A stretch of DNA of 34,796 bases, from NCBI GenBank assembly GCA_937877655.1, contig CALFJC010000088.1, positions 1 through 34,796 on the forward strand, in the 5' to 3' direction. Source of the DNA: an uncultured Selenomonadales bacterium. Lineage in GTDB: Bacteria; Bacillota; Negativicutes; Selenomonadales; Selenomonadaceae. Under the pieces are notes generated by a model, which was not told the origin of the DNA, made no database searches, and saw only the letters and a list, made by a program, of their open reading frames with translations. Position 1 is the stretch's first letter. Each line of letters starts with the position of its first letter. Shown piece by piece: positions 24,233 to 33,400 of this stretch. The position numbers and the translations under genes are program-made.

Positions 24233-24731
24233 TCGAACTCTCGGATTGGAAGAAAAAGCCGAAGAGAAGAAAATTGTGGAAATACCTGACGAGTTGCAAT
24301 CTGCGCGACTCGAAAAAAATGATCCGCCGATTCAACCGCCGCCCGCCAATTTGACGGGACATAATGTGGTTGATTTTAATTCGGCGATAGCGGCGAGGGA
24401 TAATTTAATGGCAAACGACACTTCGACCAAACCTATGGTCAAAACGAAAATCACAACGATAAGACCGAAAACTTTTGACGAAGACGCGAAGATAATTGCT
24501 GATTGTCTGCGCGACAATATTCCGGTTATCGTTAATTTGGAGGAAACGGATCCCGAACATGCTCGGCGGATTATCGATTTTGCTCTGGGCACCACTTATG
24601 CCATTGACGGCGAAGTTCAGCAGGTAAGCAAATTTGTTTTTGTCTGCACGCCCAAAACTACAATGGTCACTTTCAACAGGGAAGAGGTTAAGCCGGAGAG
24701 AGATTTCTCTTGGCTCACAAAAAAGATGTGA
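24210..24731 (+). CDS. sepF: Cell division protein SepF
   Basis: SepF anchors FtsZ to the membrane and organises the division ring. The N-terminal EIIDKFSRTLGL is a short amphipathic membrane-targeting helix, then a variable linker, and residues about 80-165 form the SepF domain (TIRPKTFDEDAKIIADCLR, PVIVNLEETDPEHARRIIDF). The 173 residues are typical. The ATG follows a GGAG site inside the end of yggS. It is separated from ylmH by about 370 non-coding bases, an unusual break in this gene cluster. Confidence 0.95.
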   Translation: MEIIDKFSRTLGLEEKAEEKKIVEIPDELQSARLEKNDPPIQPPPANLTGHNVVDFNSAIAARDNLMANDTSTKPMVKTKITTIRPKTFDEDAKIIADCLRDNIPVIVNLEETDPEHARRIIDFALGTTYAIDGEVQQVSKFVFVCTPKTTMVTFNREEVKPERDFSWLTKKM

Positions 24732-24833
24732 CGGTATCCATCCCCTTTTTTCCAAAAAGTGGATTCGCAAAATCTCTGTTGTTACGTTGGCTCGCGCCTT
24801 CGATTGTTTCAATCATGAAATTTATTTTTTAAA

Positions 24834-25002
24834 CTACTTTTTCTTTGCTTGCCCAAAGAAAAAGTAGCAAAAAGAAAAGGCACCTCGCAGGGGCGTAAAA
24901 ATTTTTTCTTCGATACAAGTTTCAGAATGCCGCAGTTCAGTGTTCGCCGCGGTATTTGCTTCACGCAAATGCGCGGCGCGCCCGCCCATCCTTGGGCGGG
25001 CG
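24834..25002. repeat. Array of three palindromes between sepF and ylmH
   Basis: The non-coding 24732-25102 holds an imperfectly GC-free 14-base inverted repeat, CTACTTTTTCTTTG/CAAAGAAAAAGTAG (24834-24867), a GC-rich hairpin at 24945-24978 (CGCCGCG ... CGCGGCG) and a perfect 10-base palindrome, CGCCCGCCCA/TGGGCGGGCG (24979-25002). The first is nearly the same as 22827-22861. I see no gene in this stretch. Confidence 0.75.
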
Positions 25003-25102
25003 TACATTGGCGATCATGTCACTTTTAACAAAGTTTTCTTTGCTCGCACAAAAAGTTGTGGCGACCGATTTATTCCATAAGTTCATTTCAAGGAGAAAAA
25101 AA

Positions 25103-25891
25103 TTGCAAGACGCAAAAGAAAAAATTATTCGATACTATAAAGGCACCGAAGGCGAGGCAACTGCCGTTAAGCTCGTTGACTTCGCCGCGCAGGCTCTCAA
25201 AAATCGCAAGTGCAAACTCACGGGCTTTTTGTCGCCCTTTGAACAGGAAATGGCAGGCGTCATTGCCAACACTCTAGGCGAACTCAATGTCGATTTTTAC
25301 GGCGGCTTCAGCGGTGCCGAACGTCAACGCGCCGCCTTTTGTCACGAAGACTTTCAAGGCACGCCGAATTTTGAAATTGCGGTTATCAAGGCGGAGTGGA
25401 ATGGAGAATTTGCGCGGCTCGGACATCGCGACGTGCTCGGCTCGATTTTGAGTTTGGGCGTCGACAGAGAATTTATCGGCGATATCATTGCGACAAAAGA
25501 TTGCGCAAGAATTCTCGTTGATAAAAAGATGCTCGATTATTTCACGGCGAATTTGACGCAGATTGGCGGAACTTCGGTTGAAACTTCCGTTGACGAACTC
25601 GAAAATATTTCGCCGAAAGAAGAACGCATCAAGGAAATTAAAGCAACGGTTGCTTCTCTCAGAATTGATTCGATAGCGGCGGCGGGCTTCGGCATGTCGC
25701 GAAGTAAGGCGGTTCAAGAAATTGCGGCTGAAAAAATTAAACTCAACTGGCAGACCGTCAAAAATGCCTCGCAATCGATAAAGGAAGGCGACATTTTGAG
25801 TATGCGCGGGCGCGGACGGTTGGAGGTTGCCGAAATTCGCGGGCAAACCAAAAAAGGGCGCGTCGGCGTTTTATTGCGGAGATTTTTTTGA
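25103..25891 (+). CDS. ylmH: YlmH family S4-domain RNA-binding protein
   Basis: YlmH is a ribosome-associated RNA-binding protein encoded in Firmicute division clusters. It has an N-terminal domain (EATAVKLVDFAAQ ... TGFLSPFEQEMAGVI), a central LGHRDVLGSILSLGVDRE and a C-terminal S4 domain (SIAAAGFGMSRSKAVQEIA ... GDILSMRGRGRLEV). I choose the TTG at 25103, which has AAGGAG upstream and gives 262 residues, the family length. The open frame back to 24956 runs through palindromic repeat DNA and is not likely translated. Its stop is directly followed by a 7-base repeat array. Confidence 0.92.
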   Translation: MQDAKEKIIRYYKGTEGEATAVKLVDFAAQALKNRKCKLTGFLSPFEQEMAGVIANTLGELNVDFYGGFSGAERQRAAFCHEDFQGTPNFEIAVIKAEWNGEFARLGHRDVLGSILSLGVDREFIGDIIATKDCARILVDKKMLDYFTANLTQIGGTSVETSVDELENISPKEERIKEIKATVASLRIDSIAAAGFGMSRSKAVQEIAAEKIKLNWQTVKNASQSIKEGDILSMRGRGRLEVAEIRGQTKKGRVGVLLRRFF

Positions 25892-25892
25892 T

Positions 25893-25941
25893 TAGGAACC
25901 AAAAACTGGTTCCTGGTTCCTTGTTCCTGGTTCCTAATTGC
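25893..25941. repeat. Heptanucleotide array with inverted arms
   Basis: TTAGGAACC at the left end pairs with the right-hand units TGGTTCC, TGGTTCC, TTGTTCC, TGGTTCC and TAATT. The 7-base period matches the other arrays. It begins right after the ylmH stop. Confidence 0.75.
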
Positions 25942-25960
25942 ATTTCGGGGGTGATGTTTT

Positions 25961-26416
25961 TTGTCAATGACAGAACAAGAAAAAAGTAAATGCCAAAAAA
26001 TAATTCACGGGCACGCAATGGCGGCGGCGGCAGGAAATTTGGTACCCGTGCCGGGCGTGGGCTTGGCGGCTGATACCGTCACAATGACGACGATGGCACT
26101 GGCTTTATCGGCAGTGTTCGGCGGCTCGGTAACCGAAGCTGTAGCAAAAAACATGGCGATTAATTCAATCGTCGCCACGATAAAAAAGCAACCTGTCAAA
26201 GTCATTGCGAAAGAAATTTCAAAAGTAGTGCCCTTCGTCGGACAACTTGTCGCACCGACAGTCAGCGTGGCAATGTTGGAAGCGGCAGGCTGGCTTTTGG
26301 CTGAACAATTAGCCGACGAGAAAGCAAAGTCAAAAAGCATTGAGGCGGCGGGAACGTCAAGCGGCGGGCACAATTTCCGCTATGACAAAAAATTTAAACT
26401 CCCCAATCCCGATTAA
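25961..26416 (+). CDS. Small membrane-associated protein, DUF697-like
   Basis: The 151 residues hold two hydrophobic segments: GNLVPVPGVGLAADTVTMTT (about 26-45), continuing to about 58, and FVGQLVAPTVSVAMLEAAGW (about 88-107). The pattern is like DUF697 domains found in GTPase-linked membrane proteins, but without a GTPase part. The TTG start has GGGTGA at a fitting distance; an ATG two codons later is the alternative. It sits between ylmH and divIVA, a slot held in other Firmicutes by YggT-like proteins. Function unknown. Confidence 0.7.
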   Translation: MSMTEQEKSKCQKIIHGHAMAAAAGNLVPVPGVGLAADTVTMTTMALALSAVFGGSVTEAVAKNMAINSIVATIKKQPVKVIAKEISKVVPFVGQLVAPTVSVAMLEAAGWLLAEQLADEKAKSKSIEAAGTSSGGHNFRYDKKFKLPNPD

Positions 26417-26434
26417 AGTTTGGAGGCGATATAT

Positions 26435-27217
26435 TTGCTTACGCCAATGGATATTCACAATCACCAATTCAAAAAAAGTATGGTTCGCGGCTACAACGAA
26501 AATGAGGTTGATGATTTTCTCGATAAGATCGTCGTCGACTTTGAAAAACTTCTGCGCGAAAACGAACGACTTCAAAACGAATTGAATTCCAATGACAGAG
26601 AGTTGGAAAAGTATCGCAGCTTGGAAAAAACCATGAACGATACTTTGCTTGTGGCGCAGAAAACGGCGGATGATGTCATTTCCGCCGCAAGAAAAAATGC
26701 CGACGAGATGAAGGAGAACACTGCTCGCGAATGCCAAAATATTCGTGAACAGGCGCGCTTGGAAGCGCAACAACAAATTGACAGTGCCAACGCAAAACGT
26801 GACGCCATCTTGGAAGAATACAGCAAGCTTGTCAGCGAAAAAAATTCTTTCCTGCTCAAAATTCGCACGGCTCTTGAATCGGAATTGGCAATAACCAATC
26901 AATCACTCAATGCCATTTCTCAAATCGAACTTTCTGCGGAAAAAGTGGAGCCCGAAGAAAAAGTTGTTCCCGTCGAAAAAGTTGCGGCTGTCGAAAAGCC
27001 AAAGCCCGTCAAGAAAACGGAAAAGCCCGTTGAAAAACCCAAGCCTGTTGAAAAATCTTCCGCGCCGAAAAAAATTCCCGTGCCGATTGACGACGAAGAA
27101 TTAAATCTCGTAGACGTTTCGACAAAGCCGACGGAAAAAAAAACAGTAATTTCTGATGGGACAAAGGTTTACGGCTTTGCAAAAAAACTTTCCGCGCCTG
27201 AGGGGGCGTCTGTGTGA
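26435..27217 (+). CDS. divIVA: DivIVA family cell-pole/division protein
   Basis: The N-terminus from TTG 26435 (LTPMDIHNHQFKKSMVRGY, then NENEVDDFLDKIV) is the lipid-binding DivIVA module. Residues about 30-165 are a long coiled coil, and the last 90 residues are a Lys/Pro/Glu-rich tail with repeated VEK/KPV units. DivIVA marks curved membrane at poles and septa and recruits division or growth factors. GGAGG lies 8 bases before the TTG, which settles the start over the earlier TTG at 26420. Its stop overlaps the lspA start. The extended basic tail is longer than in many relatives. Confidence 0.94.
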   Translation: MLTPMDIHNHQFKKSMVRGYNENEVDDFLDKIVVDFEKLLRENERLQNELNSNDRELEKYRSLEKTMNDTLLVAQKTADDVISAARKNADEMKENTARECQNIREQARLEAQQQIDSANAKRDAILEEYSKLVSEKNSFLLKIRTALESELAITNQSLNAISQIELSAEKVEPEEKVVPVEKVAAVEKPKPVKKTEKPVEKPKPVEKSSAPKKIPVPIDDEELNLVDVSTKPTEKKTVISDGTKVYGFAKKLSAPEGASV

Positions 27218-27750
27218 AAAAGCTCGCGGACTTCATGAAAAATATTTTGCTGATCTTTGAACTGGTTTTTGCGATAATCTTTTATAATTGGGAAAAAGTT
27301 TTATTCGTCGGCGTCGTCGCACTAGATCAAATTACCAAAGCGATAGTTATGAGAGAGTTTGTGCCCGGCGAATCAATCCCGATTCTGCAAGACATTTTCC
27401 ATTTGACTTATGTACTCAATCCCGGCGCGGCGTTCGGGATTTTGTCGAATCAGCGAATGTTTTTGTTGGTCACGGGCGCGATTCTGATTTTGGCAACGAT
27501 TTATTTTTATCCGCTCCTAAAAAAATCTGACGGGTTCCTTCGGCTCGGCGTAACGGCAATTTTAAGCGGCGCGGTTGCAAATTTAATCGACAGAATTCAG
27601 ACGGGTTGCGTGGTTGATTTTTTTGACTTCAGGATTTGGCCCGTCTTCAACATTGCCGATATTGCGATTGTCTTGGGAATGTTTTTTACGATTTACGCGA
27701 TACTTTTTCGACTTGATGATTCGCGAAAAGTTGAGAGGATTAGAGAATGA
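27214..27750 (+). CDS. lspA: Lipoprotein signal peptidase (signal peptidase II)
   Basis: LspA cleaves signal peptides from lipidated prolipoproteins in the inner membrane. The catalytic aspartates are D126 in NLIDR and D149 in NIADI, and the family motifs LDQITKAIV and LNPGAAFGIL are present. The GTG start overlaps the divIVA stop and has GGGGG upstream. The 178 residues include an N-terminal extension of about 20 with extra hydrophobic character; an internal ATG at 27235 would shorten it by 7. Confidence 0.96.
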   Translation: MKKLADFMKNILLIFELVFAIIFYNWEKVLFVGVVALDQITKAIVMREFVPGESIPILQDIFHLTYVLNPGAAFGILSNQRMFLLVTGAILILATIYFYPLLKKSDGFLRLGVTAILSGAVANLIDRIQTGCVVDFFDFRIWPVFNIADIAIVLGMFFTIYAILFRLDDSRKVERIRE

Positions 27751-28649
27751 AATTTATCGCAGAAAAAATTTCTCCGCGCAGGCTCGACATTTATCTCAAC
27801 GAAAAATTTCCCGAATGGTCGCGCTCTCATGTTCAGAAATTAATTTCGGACGGATTGATTACCGTTGATTCCGCGCAGGTTAAGCCGAGTTTCAAAGTCA
27901 CGGGCGGCGAAGAAATTTTTATCCAAGAGATTGACGCCGCCGAAGTTGAATATCTGCCCGAAAATTTGCCGCTCGACATTCTTTATGAAGACGCGGAAAT
28001 TATTGTCGTCAACAAGGCGCGGGGAATGACTGTTCATCCTGCCGAAACCGTCAAGAGCGGAACTTTGGTTAATGCGTTGTTGTATCACTGCAAAGATTTA
28101 TCGGGGATTAACGGCGTCAAGCGTCCCGGCATTGTCCACCGCCTTGACAAAGATACTTCGGGCGTGATGGTTGTTGCCAAGACCGACGCCGCGCATTTGA
28201 GTTTAGCCGCGCAGATTAAAGATAAAATTGCGACGCGGACTTATCTGGCGATTGTTCACGGCGTTTTGACTGACAACGCGGGGATTATCAGCGGCGCGAT
28301 TGGGCGAGACAAATTTGACAGAAAAAAAATGGCGATAACTTCGGGCGGCAAGCCCGCCGTCACCGAGTTTAGAGTTTTGGAGCGGTTTGAAAATTTTACT
28401 TACGTCGAGTGCAAACTTCAGACGGGCAGGACGCATCAAATCCGAGTGCACATGACGGCGATTGGGCATCCGCTTTTGGGCGATACGAAATACACTGCGC
28501 GGAAAAATTTTTTTGAAATAAAGGGGCAAGCGTTGCACTCGCATAAATTGAGCTTGATTCATCCGACAACGAAGGAGCAAATGAATTTTACGGCTCCTTT
28601 GCCGGATGACATGAAAAAAATTTTGGAGCTGTTAGGTTTAAGGTGTTAG
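27747..28649 (+). CDS. rluD: RluD-type 23S rRNA pseudouridine synthase
   Basis: The 300 residues have an N-terminal S4 RNA-binding domain (about 12-70) and the RluA/RluD catalytic domain with D134 in VHRLDKDTSGVMVVAKT, followed by CKLQTGRTHQIRVH. These enzymes isomerise uridines in helix 69 of 23S rRNA or similar sites. ATGA overlap couples it to lspA. The final codons (LGLRC) and stop are built from 7-base repeat units, so the true ancestral C-terminus may have differed slightly. Confidence 0.94.
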   Translation: MKFIAEKISPRRLDIYLNEKFPEWSRSHVQKLISDGLITVDSAQVKPSFKVTGGEEIFIQEIDAAEVEYLPENLPLDILYEDAEIIVVNKARGMTVHPAETVKSGTLVNALLYHCKDLSGINGVKRPGIVHRLDKDTSGVMVVAKTDAAHLSLAAQIKDKIATRTYLAIVHGVLTDNAGIISGAIGRDKFDRKKMAITSGGKPAVTEFRVLERFENFTYVECKLQTGRTHQIRVHMTAIGHPLLGDTKYTARKNFFEIKGQALHSHKLSLIHPTTKEQMNFTAPLPDDMKKILELLGLRC

Positions 28650-28712
28650 GTTTAAGGTGTTAGGTGTTAGGTTTTTCATTCCTAATTCCTAATTCATAAT
28701 TCCTAATTGAAA
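28631..28712. repeat. Heptanucleotide array between rluD and lctP
   Basis: The left part alternates GTTTAAG and GTGTTAG units. The right part has CATTCCT, AATTCCT, AATTCAT and AATTCCT units, which are the reverse sense of the ATTAGGA type. It supplies the last five codons and the stop of rluD, and lies directly before the ribosome site of lctP. Confidence 0.85.
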
Positions 28713-28728
28713 GAAGGGGTTGAGGAAA

Positions 28729-30246
28729 TTGTTTATTCAAGGGTTAGCACCGATTCTCTGGCTAATCGTCGCGCTGAGTGTTTTGAAAATGCCGGCGTGG
28801 AAGGCGTGTCCCGTCGCGTTGGTTATTTCGTTCATTATGGCAAGTCAATTTTTCGACATGCCGCTGACGGACGTGATAACGGGAACACTTGAGGGCGCGG
28901 CAATGGCTGTTTGGCCGATTTTGGGCGTCATTGTATCGGCGATTTTTGCATACAATTTGACGGTACACACGGGCGGCATGGAAAAAATCAAAGACATGTT
29001 AAGCTCCGTCAGCACAGATAAAAGAATGCTGATATTAATCATTGCTTGGGGCTTCGGCGGTTTTCTTGAATGCATGTCAGGCTTCGGAACGGCGGTTGCT
29101 ATCGGCGCGAGCATGTTGGTTGCGGTTGGAGTACAACCTATAAGTGCCGTTATCGTCTCTTTGCTGTCCAATGCCGCAATGAGTTCTTACGGCTCGGTCG
29201 GGTTGCCGCTGACGACGCTGGCAAAACTTACCAACTTTGATCCTTTGCAAATTGCTTCCTACACGGCAATTCAGCTTAGCGTAATGATGTTGCTCATGCC
29301 GTTTATCATGATTATCGCCTTCGACGGGCTTAAGGCTCTTAAAACCATGATTCCCGCGTGCTTGGTTGGCGGAATTGCATTTTGCTTGCCGTCCTTAGCC
29401 GCCGCCATGACTTTGGGAGCTTCTTTGGCGGGAATAGCGGGAGCTGTCTGTTCCATGAGTGCTCTGGTTGTCTACGCAAAAAAATTCCCTGTCAAAGATC
29501 CCGAATACGAGATTGACGATTACGACGAAAATTTTTCCATAACTCCTTCCGAAGCCGTGCGCGCTTGGCTTGTCTTCATACTTATTTTTGTCTTCTTAAT
29601 CGGCACTTCCATTCCCGCCGTTGCCGATATACTCAAGACTGTGAACACCAAAATTATGATTTATTCCGGTGAAGGTGCCGCGCCGACAACTTTTCAATGG
29701 ATAACGACTCCGACAATCATTTTTGTATCCGCAGTGCTCAGCGGCTTGATTAACAAGGCTTCAATCGGCGACATGATTAATGTTTTGTCGCGCACAGTCA
29801 AAACTTTGATTCCGACTTTCATAACGATTATCACGATTATAGCCACAGCAAGAATTATGGGCTACAGCGGAATGACAATGGCGGTTGCAACCGCGACGGT
29901 CGCGGCTACCGGGACGCTTTATCCTTTTATCTCGCCGCTTATCGGTTCAATCGGCGCGTTTATCACGGGCTCGGCAACGTCAAGTTGCGTTCTTCTCAGC
30001 AAATTGCAAGTTGATTCTGCCGTTGCAATCGGTCTTGATTATGACGCGCAAGCTTGGATAGCGGCGGCGAATGCAACGGGCTCTTGTGTCGGCAAAATAA
30101 TTTCTCCGCAATCAATCGCAATCGGCGCGGCGGCAGTCGGCGCGTTCGGCGTTGAAGGACAGCTGATGAAATTTGCCGTCAAAGTTTACCTGCCGTTCAT
30201 TCTGATTATAGGTTGCGTGATTTATTTCGGACAATCAATGCTCTGA
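28729..30246 (+). CDS. lctP: LctP family L-lactate permease
   Basis: This polytopic inner-membrane carrier imports lactate with protons. The family signature is clear: EGAAMAVWPILGVIVSAIF, WGFGGFLECMSGFGTAVAIG, SSYGSVGLPLTTLAKL, and near the end CVGKIISPQSIAIG. About 12-14 hydrophobic segments are present. I choose TTG 28729, with AAGGGG 9 bases upstream, giving 505 residues; TTG 28720 is too close to that site. A lactate user fits Negativicutes physiology, but no lactate dehydrogenase gene is in view. Confidence 0.94.
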   Translation: MFIQGLAPILWLIVALSVLKMPAWKACPVALVISFIMASQFFDMPLTDVITGTLEGAAMAVWPILGVIVSAIFAYNLTVHTGGMEKIKDMLSSVSTDKRMLILIIAWGFGGFLECMSGFGTAVAIGASMLVAVGVQPISAVIVSLLSNAAMSSYGSVGLPLTTLAKLTNFDPLQIASYTAIQLSVMMLLMPFIMIIAFDGLKALKTMIPACLVGGIAFCLPSLAAAMTLGASLAGIAGAVCSMSALVVYAKKFPVKDPEYEIDDYDENFSITPSEAVRAWLVFILIFVFLIGTSIPAVADILKTVNTKIMIYSGEGAAPTTFQWITTPTIIFVSAVLSGLINKASIGDMINVLSRTVKTLIPTFITIITIIATARIMGYSGMTMAVATATVAATGTLYPFISPLIGSIGAFITGSATSSCVLLSKLQVDSAVAIGLDYDAQAWIAAANATGSCVGKIISPQSIAIGAAAVGAFGVEGQLMKFAVKVYLPFILIIGCVIYFGQSML

Positions 30247-30258
30247 AAAAAATTTTTC

Positions 30259-30289
30259 CCCGTCGAAAAACTCGGCGGGAATTTTTTTT
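30259..30289 (+). terminator. Terminator of lctP
   Basis: The stem CCCGTCG/CGGCGGG (one G-U pair) with a 7-base loop is followed by eight T. Confidence 0.85.
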
Positions 30290-30361
30290 GCCATAGATAA
30301 AAATTTTTTTACGGCTGTTCAATGTCGCTTGAGCAATAAAAAAATTTTTTTCCCGTCGAAG

Positions 30362-30390
30362 TTGCGGCGGAGATTTTTTTTTGCTAACAT
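30362..30390 (+). promoter_or_regulatory. Terminator-fused promoter upstream of the tandem glycosyltransferase
   Basis: TTGCGG and TAACAT are 17 bases apart with TGC before the -10. The T-run of the hairpin is the spacer. It lies about 100 bases before the gene. Confidence 0.5.
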
Positions 30391-30491
30391 AGGTAAAAAT
30401 TTTTTGCGGCTGTCCGAGCCGTCGAAGTGTATCGAAAAATTTTTTTGAAGTCTCTCAGGAGATTTAAGACTAAAAATAAGGAGTGAATTCT

Positions 30492-33400
30492 TTGGAGAAG
30501 ATTGAAGAAATTTTTTTAAGAAATAAAGTTACCCCCCCCCCCATTTCATCGTACCCGGCAATCTCGGTTATCATTCCTCTCTACAATGCTGAACAATTTG
30601 TCGGCGAGTGTCTCGACAGCGTTCTGAATCAAACTTTCCAAAACTTTGAAGTTATCGTCGTCGATGACTGCTCGACAGATAATTCCTGCGCGGTTGTCGA
30701 AAGTTTTATCCCGAAATTCAACGGGCGATTGACTCTCTATCACACGGAAAAAAATTCGGGCGGCGGCGGTTATGTTCCCCGAAATATCGGCTTGAATCTC
30801 GCAAGCGGCGAATACGTTATTTTTATCGACGCCGATGATTTTATTCTTCTGAACGCTTTGGAAATTTTGTACAACGCCGCAAAAGGATTTGATGCCGAAG
30901 TAGTTTACACGGGCTCTTATTACGACTTGAGAAATCCGAATGATATTTATCTGCACAGAGATGGCGAAGGGAAAAAATTGCTTAAGGAAGGATTGGAAGA
31001 CAAACCCGAATTGAGGATTGAAGATCAAAAAGAAAATCTCAGCAAATTGCTTCTTGAGGAAAGAGAAGGAAATTTTCGTGCTCCTTGGTCAAAATTTGCT
31101 CGAAGAAATTTTTTAATCAAGAACAAAATCCTTTTCCCGACGCAAATGACAAACGGTGCCGATTTTATTTGGGTTATTGACGTTTATTGCCATGCGAAAA
31201 AATTTTTACGTATCCCAACTCCGTTTTATTTTTATAAACTTTATAACACTGCTTCTGTCTCACAAACAAAAAGAAAATCTTCGCAACAAATATTTCATTG
31301 GATTTCGGCGTTCATTGATTTTATGAAAGGCTTACGCGAGCTGGAAAAGAAAAACGAAGTTCTTAGAGAAAATCCCGCGTATTGCCTTGCTGCTATGAAA
31401 AGTCATTTTAATTGGTGCCTCAATCGTACCAAAGACGAACGAAACGAATTGAGCAGTGCAGAGATTTACGAAATTTTATGGCGCGAGTTTGCCAAAGATT
31501 CTTCCGAAGTGGCGGTGCCGTTTTTCTTCAGTTTTATCGATAACGAGAGACGAACAAGCAAAGAAAACTTAAAAACCATAACCGACTTGAAAAAGCAACT
31601 CGAACAGCTGAAAAATTCGTTGGTGTCTCCTTCCGACGCAAATAAAATCGCTCTGCAAAATTTGTCCGCCTGCCCCGCAATTTCGGTTGTCATTCCAATG
31701 TATAACTCGGAAAAATATATCGGCGAATGCCTCGACAGCATTTTGAATCAGACTTTTCAAAACTTTGAAGTTATCGTGGTCGATGACTGCTCGACAGATT
31801 CAAGTTATTCGATTGTCGAAAGTTACAAAGAAAAATTCGGCGGGCGGCTCACTCTTGCCAAGATGGAAAAAAATTCGGGCGGCGGTGCCTTGCCGAGAAA
31901 TAAGGGCTTGTCGCTGTCTCGCGGCGAATATATTTTTTTCGTTGACTCCGACGATATGATTACGAAAACCGCGCTCGAAGATCTCTGCGCGCTTTTGAGA
32001 AAATATAACGCCGACATTGTTTATTGCGAAAAATTTTATGCGGTTGATGACGACGGGGCAAATATGCGCGTTCAAAGTTATCAAAGGGGCGGCTTTGTCG
32101 ACAAGCCGACATTTGATACCGAAGATTTGTCGGAGAGAGTTCAGGGGATAATAAATGACAGATATTTGACGCTGACTGTGAATAAGTTGATAAAACGTAA
32201 ATTGATTGTTGACAACGAAATATTTTTTCCCGCTCTGAAAACCAGCGAAGACAATATTTGGAATCAAGGTTTGCTGTTTCATGCGAAGAAATTTTTGCGT
32301 GTCCCGAATATCGTTTATCTTTATCGTCAAAGCAAAGCCTCAAGCCAAAGGGAAGAGAGAACGTCTCAACAGAAAATAAATTTTTGGCTGAATCCCGTTC
32401 TGCTCGGCTTGAAAGCTCTCGATAAAATGATGAGTCGGCATGAATTTTTCAAAGCAAATCCTTCCTGTCGCTACGCCCTTTTAAAAAATTTCGTAGAAAA
32501 AAGATTCGCTTGGACTATGAACGACAGCAAAAAGTTGAACGAAGAAATTATTTTCTCGACGATAAAAGAGGAGTTCGGCGGCAGGCTCGGCGAGTACGAC
32601 GTTTTAATTTCCGCGCTGTGCACTGCTCTTTATAATGAGAAAAAAATTAACGACAACAATTACGCCGAGATAATCAACAAGTTCAGAAACTTTTTTACCG
32701 CGAAGATATTTCTTCAAATGGAAAAGAAAACGGATCCGAAAAATCTTCAAATCATTTCCGTCTCCGATAAAAAAGCCAAAATATCCAAACCGGAATGGCA
32801 TCAAAAGGCGGGCGTTTGCCACATGATTGATTCCTTTACCGGGAATTTGGAAATTGCCGCCAAAGCTGCGGTTGAAGGGAAAATTCAAGTGCGTCTTTCC
32901 GGGCTGTGGGTTCAGAATCCGAAAAATAAATCCAAACTCGTTCCGCATTGGATTGACTACACCAAGCTTATCGTGAACGGCAAGAAAATATTCGACACCG
33001 TCACTCCCGCTTGGAACGGCAAGCCTTACATTTACACGCTGGACGTTAAAGCGGGCGAAAAAGTCAAGATAGAGACAGAGTGGCTTCCGCACAGAGAAGA
33101 TAGTTTCGATGTCTTGGCAAAAATTGAGACGCCTCAAGAGCCCAAAAAAGTTTCGGTACCGCCAAAAGTTCAGGAGCAAAAAAATTACAACGAGACAATT
33201 CGTGAACTCAGCGACCATTCGACTGCCAGAGCAGATATTCAGCTTGTGCCGGAAGCGGACGGCGATTTTAAAATTCTCTCAATATCAGACGAAAAATCGG
33301 ACATACGAAAACCCGCTTGGCTTCAAAGGAACGGAATCGGCTACGTAATTCAATCTTATGCAGGAAAATTGGAATTCACAGCCAAAACCACTGCGGGCGG

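Larger units (their letters stand above)
30255..30410 (+). repeat. Two tandem copies of a terminator-plus-promoter element
   Basis: The segment CCCGTCGAA ... GGCGG ... T-run, TGC, a -10-like hexamer and TAAAAATTTTTT, then GCGGCTGT or ACGGCTGT, occurs twice, about 95 bases apart (30257- and 30350-). A third partial copy lies at 33661-33715. The intergenic 30247-30491 holds nothing else but a small AGTCT/AGACT inverted repeat (30441-30470). Confidence 0.7.

Noticed and set aside
28631..28712. Possible CRISPR-like array
   Set aside because: Units are 7 bases with no spacers; it is a tandem repeat.
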